DNA of 64,000 bases from Streptomyces bauhiniae (lineage in GTDB: Bacteria > Actinomycetota > Actinomycetes > Streptomycetales > Streptomycetaceae), in the NCBI RefSeq assembly GCF_004784475.1, contig NZ_SRRT01000004.1, positions 248,001 to 312,000 of the forward strand. The letters are read 5' to 3'. Below, piece after piece: positions 1 to 9,354 of this stretch; the first letter of the stretch is position 1; every line of letters starts with the position of its first letter. Below the pieces are notes generated by a model, which was given only the letters and a program-made list of their open reading frames with translations, was not told the DNA's origin and made no database searches. The position numbers and the translations under genes are program-made.

Positions 1-2531
1 AGGGAGAGCACCAGCACCGGGATCTCCCCGGACTGGAACCGGTCCACCATCCGCTCCCGCTCGGGCACCGGGGTACCGCCGTGCAGCAGGTCGACCGGGA
101 TCGCGCGGTCGGCCAGGTGGGCGGTGATGAGCCGGGCCATGCCGACGTACTGGGTGAAGACCAGGACCGAGCCGTCTTCGGCGAGCACGGTGTCCAGCAG
201 CTCGTCCAGCAGAGCGAGCTTGCCGGAGCGGGCGGAGAGCCGGTCGGGGTGGGCGGGCTCCTCCTTGAGGTAGAGCGCCGGATGGTCGCAGATCTGCTTG
301 AGGGCGCCGAGCAGCTTGAGGACCAGGCCCCGGCGGGCGATGCCGTTCGCGTCCTCGATGGCCATCATCGACTCGCGCACCACGGCCTCGTACAGCGCGG
401 CCTGTTCGCGGCTGAGCGGGACCGGGTGGTCGGTCTCGGTCTTGGGCGGGAGTTCGGGCACGATGCCGGGGTCGGACTTCTTGCGGCGCAGCATGAACGG
501 CCGGACGAGCCTTGCCAGCCGCTCCACCGCCTCGGCGTCCTCGCCGTTCTCCACGGCACGCGCGTGCCGGGCGCGGAAGGACTTCAGGGGGCCGAGCAGG
601 CCGGGCGTGGTCCAGTCGAGCAGGGCCCACAGCTCGGAGAGGTTGTTCTCCACCGGGGTGCCGGTGAGCGCCACGCGCGCGGGGGTCCGGATCGTGCGCA
701 GCGCCTTCGCGGTGGCGGAGTACGGGTTCTTCACATGCTGGGCCTCGTCCGCGACGACCATGCCCCACTGGTGCTCGGCGAGCTGGGCGGCGGCGGAGCG
801 CATGGTGCCGTAGGTGGTGAGGACGAAGCCGCCGGTGAGGCCGTCGAGGGTGCGGTCGGCGCCGTGGAAGCGGCGGACGGCGACACCGGGCGCGAAGCGG
901 TTGATCTCGCGCTGCCAGTTGCCCAGCAGGGAGGCGGGGCAGACCACGAGGGTCGGCTCGGTGCGGGCGCGCTTGAGGTGCAGGGCGATGAGGGTGATCG
1001 TCTTGCCGAGGCCCATGTCGTCGGCCAGGCAGCCGCCGAGGCCGAGGGAGGTCATCAGGTCGAGCCAGGCCAGCCCGCGCAACTGGTAGTCGCGCAGGGT
1101 CGCGTCGAGCCCGGCGGGCGGCTCGGCGGGGGCGAGCCCTGCGGTGAGCCGGTCGCGCAGGGCCGCGAGGGCGCCGGTCGGGACGGCCTCCACGGTCTCG
1201 CCGTCGACCTCGGCGGTGCCGGTGAGGGCGACGGCGAGCGCGTCGACGGGGTCGAGCAGGCCCAGTTCGCGCTTGCGGGCCTTGCGGACCAGGGCGGGGT
1301 CGACCAGGACCCAGCGGTCGCGGAGCCGGACGACCGGGCGGTGGGCCTCGGCGAGGGCGTCCATCTCGGCCTCGGTGAGCGGGTCGCCGCCGAGCGCCAG
1401 TTGCCAGCGGAAACTGAGCAGCTCCTCGCTCTCGAAGAAGCCGGTGCCGTCGGTCGCGGAGCCCGGGGCGGTGCGGACCTCGGCGGTGGCGGCGAGGTCG
1501 CTCGCGAGGTCGCGGGGCCAGTGCACGGCGACCCCGGCGGCGGCGAGCCGGCTCGCGGCGACGCCGAGCAGGTCGGTGACCTCCTCCTCGGACAGGGCGA
1601 GCACGTCGGGCACGTCCTGCTCGGCGAGGCGGTCCAGCGGCGCCCACACGCGCGCGGCGCGCCGGACGGCGAGAGCGGCGTCCACGTGCGCGCGGGGTCC
1701 GAAGGCGTCCGCGTCCCCGGCCCAGACGGCCGCCGCGTCGGCCACCAGGGTGGGATCGGCCAGGCTGTGCACCTGCACGACGGCGGCACCGGCCGCCCGC
1801 GCCCGCTGGTCGTCACTGGTGTCGAAGACGCTGTACCCGGACAGGTCCAGCCGCAGCGAGACACGTACGCCCGCGTCCATACCCGCGGCGACCTCGGCCG
1901 CCCAGTCCTGGGCGCCGGGCAGCGGCTGGGGCTCGCGGGCGGCGAAGGGGCGTCCGCCGGCGTGCGGGGCGGCGGGGGTGCGGGGCAGGGTGTCCGCGAC
2001 GGCGTCCAGGAAGGCGCGGACCAGGGCCTCGGGCTCGGGCAGGGTCAGCGGTCCGGGGCCGGGCAGCGGCACGGCGTGGCCCTCGGGCGGCATAGCGGCG
2101 GCCACCGCGCGCAGGTGCGCGATGTCGTCGGGCTCCAGCGGCCCGGCTCGCCAGGCGTCGTGGCCGGTCGGGGTGAGACCGGGGAGCAGGCGCCCCCGCG
2201 CGGTCAGGCGCAGCGCGTGCAGCGCGGCGGCCCCCCAGCAGGCGGTGGCCGGGTGGGCGGCCGGATCGTGCCGGGCCCGGACCAGCAGGGGCAGGGCGTC
2301 GGCGAGGGGCAGGGTGAGCGCGGGCACCTGACGGCGCCGTACGCCCGTGCCGTGCGGCCGTACGACGGTCAGCTCGTCGGTGGCGTCCAGGAGGGGCTCG
2401 CCGTCGGGGTCCCAGAAGGCGACGCGGGCCTCGCGCGGGAGGGGCGCGGGCAGGAACACGCAGGCGAGGCGTGCCGGGACCGTGTCCTCGGTCCGCGCGC
2501 GGGCTGTCGCCGTGGCCGTGCCGTCACTCAT
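1..2531 (-). CDS. SNF2-family DEAD/DEAH-box helicase (3' end outside window)
   Basis: About 843 residues are visible and the C-terminus runs off the left edge. After a long N-terminal part there is a SNF2 ATPase core: Walker A DDMGLGKT near residue 510, a DEAQ box (motif II) near residue 594, and the LTGTPVENN motif just after it. This is followed by the start of the second RecA-like lobe, with LVFTQY. The last conserved motif (QxxxRxxRxGQ) should lie beyond the window. Such proteins are double-stranded DNA translocases, usually cytosolic; the substrate of this one is unknown. The ATG at 2531 is the natural start and lies 80 bases from the next gene on the same strand. Family assignment is secure; biological role is not. 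Confidence 0.93.
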   Translation of the reverse strand, partial: MSDGTATATARARTEDTVPARLACVFLPAPLPREARVAFWDPDGEPLLDATDELTVVRPHGTGVRRRQVPALTLPLADALPLLVRARHDPAAHPATACWGAAALHALRLTARGRLLPGLTPTGHDAWRAGPLEPDDIAHLRAVAAAMPPEGHAVPLPGPGPLTLPEPEALVRAFLDAVADTLPRTPAAPHAGGRPFAAREPQPLPGAQDWAAEVAAGMDAGVRVSLRLDLSGYSVFDTSDDQRARAAGAAVVQVHSLADPTLVADAAAVWAGDADAFGPRAHVDAALAVRRAARVWAPLDRLAEQDVPDVLALSEEEVTDLLGVAASRLAAAGVAVHWPRDLASDLAATAEVRTAPGSATDGTGFFESEELLSFRWQLALGGDPLTEAEMDALAEAHRPVVRLRDRWVLVDPALVRKARKRELGLLDPVDALAVALTGTAEVDGETVEAVPTGALAALRDRLTAGLAPAEPPAGLDATLRDYQLRGLAWLDLMTSLGLGGCLADDMGLGKTITLIALHLKRARTEPTLVVCPASLLGNWQREINRFAPGVAVRRFHGADRTLDGLTGGFVLTTYGTMRSAAAQLAEHQWGMVVADEAQHVKNPYSATAKALRTIRTPARVALTGTPVENNLSELWALLDWTTPGLLGPLKSFRARHARAVENGEDAEAVERLARLVRPFMLRRKKSDPGIVPELPPKTETDHPVPLSREQAALYEAVVRESMMAIEDANGIARRGLVLKLLGALKQICDHPALYLKEEPAHPDRLSARSGKLALLDELLDTVLAEDGSVLVFTQYVGMARLITAHLADRAIPVDLLHGGTPVPERERMVDRFQSGEIPVLVLS

Positions 2532-2612
2532 GTGTCCTGTCACCTCCCTCCCTGTCGGATGAGCCGTGTCCGACTGTACGGGCGGGGTCTGACAATGGGC
2601 TGCACGCCCAGG

Positions 2613-3194
2613 TCAGGGCACCGTGCGGCTGACCACGTACACCGTCGGATAGACCGGGTCGGACATGTTCACGACCACGTCCTGGGTGGGGGCCGGGTTC
2701 TTCTGCTTGTGGGTGTAGCCGGACCAGGGGCCGGGGCCGGTGAGGTTCCAGCCGGAGATCTGGCGGTCGCGGGCGCCGATGGTGACGGCGCCCTGCTCAA
2801 GCTGGTCGCGGCGGATGCCGAGGGTGCCGAGGAAGCTGTCCAGGCCCGCGCCGTTGGTGCGGAACTGCACGTACAGGCGGCTGGTCTTCCAGTTGTTGGT
2901 CTCGTAGTAGGCGAGCCGGTCGGCGGGGTGCGGTACGGGTACCTGGTAGAGGCGGCGCTGCACCTTGGAGGGCCAGCCGGGGGTGAGGCCGGTGGCCGAG
3001 TACTTCGCTTCCTTGTCCTTGCCGCTGTCCCGGCTCTGGTTGGCGGAGATCACCAGGTAGCCGGCCGGTACGCCGATGAGCAGCACGATGATCAGCAGGG
3101 TGAGGGCGCGGCGCTTGACGCGGTGCCGCGGGTCCTCCCCCGCCGGGTGCGGCGCGGGCGGGGCGGCCGCCTGGTGCGGAAGCGAGGTGGTCAT
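2613..3194 (-). CDS. Single-pass membrane protein of unknown function
   Basis: A protein of 193 residues. It has a basic, proline-rich cytosolic N-terminus, one strong membrane helix at about residues 29-51 (LTLLIIVLLIGVPAGYLVI), then an extracytoplasmic domain of about 140 residues that I do not recognise. The domain contains many Trp and Tyr residues and no catalytic motif. The ATG overlaps the stop of the upstream ROK kinase gene by four bases (ATGA), so the two are probably translationally coupled. It sits at the end of the ROK transcription unit. No function can be assigned from sequence. Confidence 0.82.
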   Translation of the reverse strand: MTTSLPHQAAAPPAPHPAGEDPRHRVKRRALTLLIIVLLIGVPAGYLVISANQSRDSGKDKEAKYSATGLTPGWPSKVQRRLYQVPVPHPADRLAYYETNNWKTSRLYVQFRTNGAGLDSFLGTLGIRRDQLEQGAVTIGARDRQISGWNLTGPGPWSGYTHKQKNPAPTQDVVVNMSDPVYPTVYVVSRTVP

Positions 3195-4336
3195 GCGGAG
3201 TCCACGTCCCGGCGGCCCTGGGTGTACCGCTCGTAGCGTTCGAAGCGCTCCACGCGGCGGCGCTTGGCGCGGCGGAAGCGGCGGGCGACCAGCCGGGCCA
3301 GGTCCGCGGCGCCGACCATGCCGGCCTCGGGGCCGAGCTGGGCGCGGGTGATGCGGGCCTCGGGCCGGTAGCCGCGGCCGGTGAGATGGCGCTTGAAGGC
3401 GTCCCGCGCGGGGCCGATGAGCAGGTCGTCGGCCGCGCTGACCCCGCCGCCGATGACGAAGCAGGACGGGTCGAGGGCGGCGGCGAGGTTGGCGATGCCG
3501 ACGCCGAGCCACTGCCCGATGTCCTGGAGCAGCTCGATGCACATGGCGTCGCCCTCGCGGGCCAGCTCGGTGATCATCGGGCCGGTGATGTCGCCGATGC
3601 TGCCCTTGACGTGCTCGATGATCCCGTAGGCGACCGGGGAGTCGGCGGCGGCCAGCTCCCGCGCCTCGCGGACCAGGGCGTTGCCGGAGCTGTACTGCTC
3701 CCAGCAGCCGCGGTTGCCGCACGGGCACCGGTGTCCGCCGGGCACGACCTGCATATGGCCGAACTCGCCCGCGACGCCGAACTTGCCCCGCTTGACCTGG
3801 CCGTCCTCCAGGATGGCGCCCCCGATGCCGGTGCCGAGGGTGATCATCACGAGGTGGTCCTCGCCGCGCCCGGCGCCGAAGCGCCACTCGGCCCAGGCCG
3901 CGGTGTTGGCGTCGTTGTCCACCAGGACGGGCACGGACAGCCGGGCGGCGAGGCGGTCGCGCAGCGGCTCGTTGCGCCAGGACAGGTGGGGGGCGAACAG
4001 CACGCGGTTGCGGTCGGCGTCGACCCAGCCGGCCGCGCCGATGCCCACCGCGTGCACGTCGTGCCGGTCGGAGAGGTCGAGCACCAGCTCGGCGATGGTG
4101 TCCTCGACGACCTGGGGGCTCTTGGACTTGTCCGGGGTCTCCGCGCGGAGCTTCTCCAGGATGTTGCCGTCGGCGTCCACGACGCCCGCCATGACCTTGG
4201 TGCCGCCGATGTCGATGCCCACCGTGGGCACGCGGGGCGCGGTCAGGTGGGAGCGGCGTTCCCGGGTGCCCACCGTGCGCAGGACGGGGGCGCGGCGGGA
4301 GCCGATGGGGGCGGCGAGGTCGCGGTAGGTGCTCAT
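3191..4336 (-). CDS. ROK-family sugar kinase (glucokinase-like)
   Basis: A protein of 381 residues. The ATP-binding DIGGTK lies at 42-47, the catalytic Asp at 142 (DNDAN), EFGH at 191-194, and the zinc-binding CPCGNRGC motif (C204, C206, C211) that defines ROK kinases is intact. There is no N-terminal winged helix, so this is a kinase rather than a ROK repressor. The 38-residue N-terminal extension and the basic C-terminal tail make it longer than typical glucokinases of about 315 residues. It would phosphorylate a hexose at the expense of ATP in the cytosol. Its position behind a sugar ABC importer suggests it acts on the imported sugar; the actual sugar is not known. Confidence 0.9.
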   Translation of the reverse strand: MSTYRDLAAPIGSRRAPVLRTVGTRERRSHLTAPRVPTVGIDIGGTKVMAGVVDADGNILEKLRAETPDKSKSPQVVEDTIAELVLDLSDRHDVHAVGIGAAGWVDADRNRVLFAPHLSWRNEPLRDRLAARLSVPVLVDNDANTAAWAEWRFGAGRGEDHLVMITLGTGIGGAILEDGQVKRGKFGVAGEFGHMQVVPGGHRCPCGNRGCWEQYSSGNALVREARELAAADSPVAYGIIEHVKGSIGDITGPMITELAREGDAMCIELLQDIGQWLGVGIANLAAALDPSCFVIGGGVSAADDLLIGPARDAFKRHLTGRGYRPEARITRAQLGPEAGMVGAADLARLVARRFRRAKRRRVERFERYERYTQGRRDVDSA

Positions 4337-4384
4337 CGGGCTCGATTGTGCCTCACGCTCACGCCGGGCGCGGCGCTGTCGGGG

Positions 4385-4412
4385 GCGGAGCCGCGAATCC
4401 CCGCGGCTCCGC
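4385..4412 (-). terminator. Hairpin terminator of the sugar ABC operon
   Basis: GCGGAGCCGCG and CGCGGCTCCGC form an 11-bp stem with a six-base loop. It starts five bases beyond the stop of the ABC ATPase gene and upstream of the ROK gene. There is no U-tract, which is common in Streptomyces. Confidence 0.7.
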
Positions 4413-4417
4413 GCCCG

Positions 4418-5209
4418 TCAGCCGCGCTTCAGCTCGTGGTGCAGAGCGTCCAGGTCCGCTCCGCCCGCCATCTGCTTGGTCAGTTCGTCCAGGGTGATCT
4501 CGTCGCGTGTGTGGTTGCCCACCATGGCGCCGCGCCGCAGCAGCACGAAGCGGTCGCCGACGAGATGCGCGTGGTGCGGGTTGTGGGTGATCAGCACGAC
4601 ACCCAGGCCCGCATCACGTGCCGCGGCCACATATTTGAGGACCACACCGGACTGCTTGACGCCCAGTGCGGCGGTGGGCTCGTCCAGGACGAGCACCTTG
4701 GCGCCGAAGTGCACGGCGCGCGCGATGGCCACGCACTGGCGCTCGCCGCCGGAGAGGGTGCCGATGGGCTGGTCGACGTCGCGCAGGTCGATGCCCATGC
4801 GCAGCAGTTCCTCGCGGGTGGTGCGGCGCATGAGGTCGGTGTCCAGGCGTGCGAAGGGGCCCTTGCCCTTGCGGGGCTCGGAGCCGAGGAAGAAGTTGCG
4901 CCAGACCGGCATCAGGGAGACCACGGCGAGGTCCTGGTAGACCGTGGCGATGCCCCGGTCCAGGGCGTCGCGCGGGGAGGCGAGCCGGGTCTCCTCGCCC
5001 TCGATGCTGAGGGTGCCGCCGTCGTGCTGGTGGAGCCCCGCGATGGTCTTGATCAGGGTGGACTTGCCCGCGCCGTTGTCGCCGAGGACACAGGTGATCT
5101 CCCCGGCGTGCACCTGGAGGGAGACGCCCTCCAGGGCGCGCACGTTGCCGTAGTGCTTGCTGACATCGGTCAGCTCGACCAGGGGCACGCGCTCTTCGGT
5201 GACGGTCAT
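4418..5209 (-). CDS. Sugar ABC transporter, ATP-binding protein (single ATPase domain)
   Basis: A protein of 263 residues with one complete ATPase domain: Walker [10 protein letters not shown] at 43-51, signature LSGGERQ at 152-158, Walker B VLVLDEP at 172-178 and the H-loop His at 209. It is the half-size type, unlike RbsA or XylG, which carry two fused ATPase domains, so it must work as a homodimer. It would energise uptake through the permease encoded just upstream. The ATG overlaps the permease stop by four bases (ATGA). Substrate is inferred to be a monosaccharide or related polyol from the CUT2-type partners; the sequence does not say which. Confidence 0.94.
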   Translation of the reverse strand: MTVTEERVPLVELTDVSKHYGNVRALEGVSLQVHAGEITCVLGDNGAGKSTLIKTIAGLHQHDGGTLSIEGEETRLASPRDALDRGIATVYQDLAVVSLMPVWRNFFLGSEPRKGKGPFARLDTDLMRRTTREELLRMGIDLRDVDQPIGTLSGGERQCVAIARAVHFGAKVLVLDEPTAALGVKQSGVVLKYVAAARDAGLGVVLITHNPHHAHLVGDRFVLLRRGAMVGNHTRDEITLDELTKQMAGGADLDALHHELKRG

Positions 5210-6282
5210 TTCGTGGCCTCCGCGCGCTTGCGGACCCAGGTGTTGAGCAGGGTCGCCAGGAGGAGCATCGCTCCGAGGAAGAACTTGAACCAGTCCGGGT
5301 TCCACTCGGCGAAGACGATGCCCTTGCTGGTCATGCCGAACAGCAGGGCGCCGACCGCCGAGCCGATGGCGCTGCCGTAGCCGCCGGTGATCAGGCAGCC
5401 GCCGATGACGGCCGCGATGATGTAGATCAGCTCGTTGCCGACGCCCTCGCCGGACTGGACGGTGTCGAAGGAGAACAGCAGGTGCTGCCCGGACACCCAG
5501 GCGCCGAACGCGACGCCCATGTAGAGGCCGATCTTGGTCTTGGCGACGGGGACGCCGACCGCGCGGGCCGCGTCCTCGTTGCCGCCGACCGCGAAGATCC
5601 AGTTGCCGACGCGGGTGCGCAGCAGCACCCAGGAGGCGAGGGCGACCAGGCCGAGCCACCACACCACGGTGACCTTGAGGTCGACCCCGCCGAGGCCGAT
5701 CGTCGAGGCGAACACGGCGTGCGCGCTCGGGAAGCCCTCCATGTCGCCGATCGACTTGGTGGACACCGTGCCGTCGATCAGCTTGGTGAAGCCCAGGTTC
5801 ATGCCGGTGAGCATCAGGAACGTGCCCAGCGTGACGATGAAGCTGGGCAGCTTCGTACGCGTCAGCATGAACCCGTTGAACGCCCCGACGGCCAGGGTGA
5901 CCAGCAGGGACACCCCCGCGCCGACCCAGATGTTCGCCGTCATCTGGTAGCTGAACATCGAGGAGATCAGCGCGGACGACGTGACCATGACGCCGGCCGA
6001 GAGGTCGAACTCGCCGCCGATCATCAGCAGGGCCACGGGGACGGCCATGATGCCGATGGTCGAGGAGGCGTACAGCACGGTGCTGACGCTGGACGGGCGG
6101 AGGAACCCGTCGGCGGCGACCGCGAAGAAGACCAGGACCGCGAGGGCGCCGACGACCGAGCCGAGTTCGGGCCGGGACATCAGCTTGCGCAGCGGGGAGG
6201 TGCGCAGCAGCCGCTCGTCGCGGGGCCGCTCGCCGCCCGGTGCCGGGCCCCCGGTCGGCCGGGTGTCGGTGGTGGTGCTCAT
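5206..6282 (-). CDS. Sugar ABC transporter permease (CUT2/RbsC type)
   Basis: A protein of 358 residues with about ten hydrophobic helices and the family hallmarks GGEFDLSAG (first cytoplasmic region) and [14 protein letters not shown], the EAA-like loop typical of BPD_transp_2 permeases. The N-terminal 40 residues are hydrophilic and cytosolic. It forms the membrane channel for the substrate brought by the lipoprotein encoded upstream. Its ATG overlaps the stop of that gene by four bases, and its own stop overlaps the ATPase start by four, so the three genes form one tightly coupled operon. Confidence 0.94.
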   Translation of the reverse strand: MSTTTDTRPTGGPAPGGERPRDERLLRTSPLRKLMSRPELGSVVGALAVLVFFAVAADGFLRPSSVSTVLYASSTIGIMAVPVALLMIGGEFDLSAGVMVTSSALISSMFSYQMTANIWVGAGVSLLVTLAVGAFNGFMLTRTKLPSFIVTLGTFLMLTGMNLGFTKLIDGTVSTKSIGDMEGFPSAHAVFASTIGLGGVDLKVTVVWWLGLVALASWVLLRTRVGNWIFAVGGNEDAARAVGVPVAKTKIGLYMGVAFGAWVSGQHLLFSFDTVQSGEGVGNELIYIIAAVIGGCLITGGYGSAIGSAVGALLFGMTSKGIVFAEWNPDWFKFFLGAMLLLATLLNTWVRKRAEATK

Positions 6283-7295
6283 CGGGTGCCCCGATCGGTG
6301 TACGCCGCGAGCGCGCCCGCCTGGTCCTTGGTGATGATCTGCGGACCGGTCAGGACCGGCTTGCCGCCGCCGAGGACGTCGCCGTTGTACTTGTACAGCC
6401 ACAGCAGGTCGACCGCCTCGTAGCCCTGGAGGTAGGGCTGCTGGTCCACGGCGAAGCCGAGGGTGCCGTCCTTCAGCTCGGCGGCGACCTTGGCGTTGAG
6501 GTCGAAGGTGTCGACCTCGGCCTTGCTTCCGGCGTCCTCCTTGGCCTTCACCACGGTGTCGGCGTAGGGGGCGCCCAGGGTGACGACGGCGTCCACGTCC
6601 CGGTCGGCCTGGAGCTTGGCGCCCACGGCGGACTGGACGTCGGGCATGTTGGTGCCGTTGACGTAGAGCTTGCGGACCTTGCCGTGGAAGGTCTTCTCCA
6701 CGCCGTCGCAGCGCTGCTCGTGGCCGACGTTGCCCTGTTCGTGCAGGACGCACAGGGCGTTCTTGCGGCCGCGCTTGTTCAGCTCCTCGCCCACGGCCTC
6801 ACCGGCGATGGTCTCGTCCTGGCCGATGTGGCCGAGCGCGCCGAACGCCTTGGACTGCGCCGAGCCGGAGTTCACCGTGACCACCGGGATGCCGGCCTTG
6901 CGGGCGCGGGCCACGGCCGCCTTGAGGGCGTCGGGCTTGGCCAGGCTGACGATGATCCCGTCGACCTTCTTGTCGATCGCGGCGTCGACGAGCTGCGCCT
7001 GCTGCTGGGCCTCGTCGTCGTGCGAGTACAGGAAGTTGATGTTGTCCTTGACCGCCGCCTGCTTGGCGCCGCTCTGCACGATGTCCCAGAAGGTGTCGCC
7101 GTCTCCGGAGTGGGTGATCATCGCGATGGTCCAGCGGGGGGTGGACACCGCCGCCCTGCCCTGAGCCGTGGCGGCCTTGCGGGCGTCCTCGGCCTTCTTG
7201 CCGCCGGTGCTGCTGCAGGCGGTCAGCGAGACGCAGGCGAGCAGTGCGAACGCTCCTGCCACCGTCATGCCTACCCGGTTCTGAAACCGTGCCAC
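6279..7295 (-). CDS. Sugar-binding lipoprotein of the ABC importer
   Basis: A periplasmic-binding-protein-like lipoprotein of 338 residues, peripla_BP_4 (RbsB-like) type. From the chosen GTG start at 7295 there is a short basic N-region, a hydrophobic stretch and the lipobox LTAC with Cys27 as lipidation site. The start is supported by AAGAAGGG upstream; an alternative GTG at 7325 gives ten more residues that fall inside a promoter-proximal direct repeat. The body has the alternating fold pattern of RbsB proteins ([16 protein letters not shown] near the start, then [17 protein letters not shown]). It captures substrate outside the membrane and delivers it to the permease. Confidence 0.92.
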   Translation of the reverse strand: MARFQNRVGMTVAGAFALLACVSLTACSSTGGKKAEDARKAATAQGRAAVSTPRWTIAMITHSGDGDTFWDIVQSGAKQAAVKDNINFLYSHDDEAQQQAQLVDAAIDKKVDGIIVSLAKPDALKAAVARARKAGIPVVTVNSGSAQSKAFGALGHIGQDETIAGEAVGEELNKRGRKNALCVLHEQGNVGHEQRCDGVEKTFHGKVRKLYVNGTNMPDVQSAVGAKLQADRDVDAVVTLGAPYADTVVKAKEDAGSKAEVDTFDLNAKVAAELKDGTLGFAVDQQPYLQGYEAVDLLWLYKYNGDVLGGGKPVLTGPQIITKDQAGALAAYTDRGTR

Positions 7296-7312
7296 GAGGC
7301 CGTGCCCTTCTT

Positions 7313-7352
7313 GCCGTGTTCTCACGCAAACGTGCCGTGTTCTGACGCAAAC
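7313..7352 (+). repeat. Tandem direct repeat upstream of the sugar-binding protein
   Basis: GCCGTGTTCTCACGCAAAC (7313-7331) is repeated as GCCGTGTTCTGACGCAAAC (7334-7352), 18 of 19 bases identical, with a period of exactly 21 bases, about two DNA turns. It lies between the predicted promoter region and the lipoprotein start, so it may be in the mRNA leader or be a protein-binding site. Confidence 0.7.
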
Positions 7353-7412
7353 ACTTCAGTATCGAACACGCGGAACACTGGTTACCCGTCCGGGGCCCAC
7401 CTGACAGGGTAT

Positions 7413-7424
7413 TTGTCCGGACAA
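7413..7424. promoter_or_regulatory. Candidate GntR operator, TTGTCCGGACAA
   Basis: A perfect 12-bp palindrome about 118 bases upstream of the lipoprotein start. A close variant, TTGTCCTGACAT, stands in the divergent promoter region in front of the GntR gene at 8261-8272. HutC-subfamily GntR regulators typically bind palindromes of this size, so the adjacent repressor is the likely ligand. Confidence 0.55.
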
Positions 7425-7445
7425 TGTGACGCGGCCGGGGGTGCC

Positions 7446-8210
7446 TCAGGGGCGCACGAGAAGCTGGAACTCGAAGGAATACCGGGCCGGACGGTAGGTG
7501 TGGTCGCCCCGCTCGACCGCGCGGCCGGTGTCGTCGAACGTGACGCGGCTCATGGTGAGCAGCGGGGCGCCCTCGGCCTCGGCGAGCCGGTCGGCCTCGG
7601 CGGAAGTGGCGCCGCGGGCGCCGATGGACTGGCGGGCGCTGTGCAGGGTGATGCCGGCCGCGCGCATCAGCCGGTACAGGCCGGTGGCCTCCAGCCGGGC
7701 GGTGTCGAGGTCCAGCAGACCGAGCGGCAGATGGTTGACCAGATACGCCATCGGCTCGCCGTGCGCGAGGCGCAGCCGTTCGACGCGGTGCACGTCGTTG
7801 CCCTCGGTGACGCCGAGCGCGGCGGCGATCTCGGCGGTGGCCGGGACGACCGTGTTGACCAGGACCTTGGTGGCGGGGCGCCGACCGGCCGCTTCCAGGT
7901 CGTCGTAGAGGCTGCTCAGTTCCAGCGGGCGCTTGACCTGGCTGTGCACGACCTGGGTGCCGACGCCCCGGCGGCGCACCAGCAGCCCCTTGTCGACGAG
8001 GGACTGGATGGCCTGGCGGACGGTGGGCCGGGACAGGCCGAGCCGCGCGGCCAGCTCGATCTCGTTGCCGAGCAGGCTGCCGGGGGTGAGGGCGCCGCGC
8101 TCGATGGCCGCCTCCAGCTGCTGGGCGAGCTGGAAGTACAGCGGCACCGGGGAGCCTCGGTCCACGCGGAGGCCGAGCGGCGCGGTGGGGTCCACATCAG
8201 GTTTCGGCAC
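7446..8210 (-). CDS. GntR-family regulator, HutC/UTRA subfamily
   Basis: A protein of 254 residues. The N-terminal winged helix (about 20-85) carries LGLSRPTVRQAIQSLVDKGL, the classic GntR recognition helix; residues from about 100 form a UTRA effector-binding domain. UTRA repressors usually sense a sugar, amino acid or phosphorylated sugar. It lies between the ABC operon (same strand) and a divergent dehydrogenase gene, so it very likely represses both through the TTGTC-N2-GACA sites found in both intergenic regions. The effector is probably the substrate or a product of the neighbouring transporter-kinase system. Confidence 0.93.
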   Translation of the reverse strand: MPKPDVDPTAPLGLRVDRGSPVPLYFQLAQQLEAAIERGALTPGSLLGNEIELAARLGLSRPTVRQAIQSLVDKGLLVRRRGVGTQVVHSQVKRPLELSSLYDDLEAAGRRPATKVLVNTVVPATAEIAAALGVTEGNDVHRVERLRLAHGEPMAYLVNHLPLGLLDLDTARLEATGLYRLMRAAGITLHSARQSIGARGATSAEADRLAEAEGAPLLTMSRVTFDDTGRAVERGDHTYRPARYSFEFQLLVRP

Positions 8211-8260
8211 GGGCCCGAGCGTAGTCCGGTGCCCGGATGACGGGAAGTCGTGAAGTCCGG

Positions 8261-8272
8261 TTGTCCTGACAT
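8261..8272. promoter_or_regulatory. Candidate GntR operator, variant copy
   Basis: TTGTCCTGACAT matches the palindrome at 7413-7424 at 10 of 12 bases. It lies between the divergent GntR and dehydrogenase genes, six bases upstream of a TTGACA hexamer (8278-8283) that fits the -35 box of the dehydrogenase gene. Confidence 0.45.
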
Positions 8273-8314
8273 TTTGATTGACAGGTGCACGTTGTTCCCC
8301 CTCAATGTGTCCTC

Positions 8315-9337
8315 ATGCGCATCGGGGTCATCGGGACAGGCCGCATCGGGGCCATCCACGCCAACACACTGAGCCGCCACCGGGAGGTCGGATCGCTGAT
8401 CCTGACGGACTCCGATCCGTTACGCGCGCAGGAACTGGCGCACCGGCTCGGGGAGACGGCGGCGCCGGGCGTGGACGAGGTCTTCCAGTGGGGCGTGGAC
8501 GCCGTGGTGATCACCACGGCGACGGCGGCGCACGCGGAGCTGATCGGCCGCGCGGCCCGCTCCGGGCTGCCGGTGTTCTGCGAGAAGCCGATCGCGCTCG
8601 ACCTGCCCGGCACGCTGCACGCGCTCGCCGAGGTCGCGGCGGCGGGGACCGTGCTCCAGATGGGCTTCCAGCGGCGCTTCGACGCGGGGTACGTCGGCGC
8701 CCGTGAGGCGGTGCGCTCGGGCCGGCTCGGCCGGCTGCACACTGTGCGCGCCCTGACCTCCGACCAGTCCCCGCCCCCGCCCGAGTGGCTCCCGCTGTCC
8801 GGCGGGCTGTTCCGGGACACCCTGATCCACGACTTCGACATCCTGCGCTGGGTCACCGGCCGCGAGGTGACCGACGTGTACGCGACCGGCTCCGACGCCG
8901 GTCCCCCGATGTTCCGCGAGGCTGGCGACGTCGACACCGGCGCGGCCCTGCTCACCCTGGACGACGGCACCCTCGCCACGGCCACCGCGACCCGCCTCAA
9001 CGGCGCCGGCTACGACGTCCGCATGGAGCTGTCCGGCGAACTCGACACGGTTGTGGTGGGGTTGGACGACCGCACCCCGATCGCCTCCACCGAACCGACG
9101 GGCCCTCCCCCGGCCGACAAACCCTGGCCCGGCTTCCTCGAACGCTTCGGCAGCGCCTACGAGTCCGAACTCTGCACCTTCGTCGACGTGGTCCGCGGCG
9201 AACACCCCAACCCCTGCGACGGCTGGCAGGCGTTGCAGGCCCTGCGCATCGCGGAGGCGTGCGAGATCTCCCGGCGCGAACGAAGAGCGGTCGCCCTGGC
9301 GGAGGTTCCGGACCGGGTGCAGTCCTCCTACGTCTGA
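8315..9337 (+). CDS. Gfo/Idh/MocA-family NAD(P)-dependent dehydrogenase
   Basis: A protein of 340 residues. The N-terminal Rossmann fold begins at once with GTGRIG (7-12); EKP at 90-92 carries the family's catalytic Lys; D168 and H172 in FRDTLIHDFD complete the usual active site. Members oxidise inositols, glucose or other sugars. Its place beside a sugar importer and kinase suggests it opens the catabolic route of the imported sugar or polyol, but no clear inositol-specific feature is visible. No Shine-Dalgarno precedes the ATG, and a TTGACA/TCAATG promoter would place the transcript start at or next to the A of ATG, so the mRNA may be leaderless. Confidence 0.9.
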   Translation: MRIGVIGTGRIGAIHANTLSRHREVGSLILTDSDPLRAQELAHRLGETAAPGVDEVFQWGVDAVVITTATAAHAELIGRAARSGLPVFCEKPIALDLPGTLHALAEVAAAGTVLQMGFQRRFDAGYVGAREAVRSGRLGRLHTVRALTSDQSPPPPEWLPLSGGLFRDTLIHDFDILRWVTGREVTDVYATGSDAGPPMFREAGDVDTGAALLTLDDGTLATATATRLNGAGYDVRMELSGELDTVVVGLDDRTPIASTEPTGPPPADKPWPGFLERFGSAYESELCTFVDVVRGEHPNPCDGWQALQALRIAEACEISRRERRAVALAEVPDRVQSSYV

Positions 9338-9354
9338 GCCGCCCCGGACACGGC

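Noticed and set aside
81..3236. A reading frame of 1051 codons on the plus strand over the helicase and the membrane-protein gene
   Set aside because: It is the high-GC mirror of the true minus-strand genes; its translation is Gly/Val/Arg-rich without any domain, and the minus strand carries clear SNF2 motifs.
3191..4336. ROK-family transcriptional repressor
   Set aside because: There is no N-terminal winged helix; the kinase motifs and the CPCGNRGC zinc site are complete.
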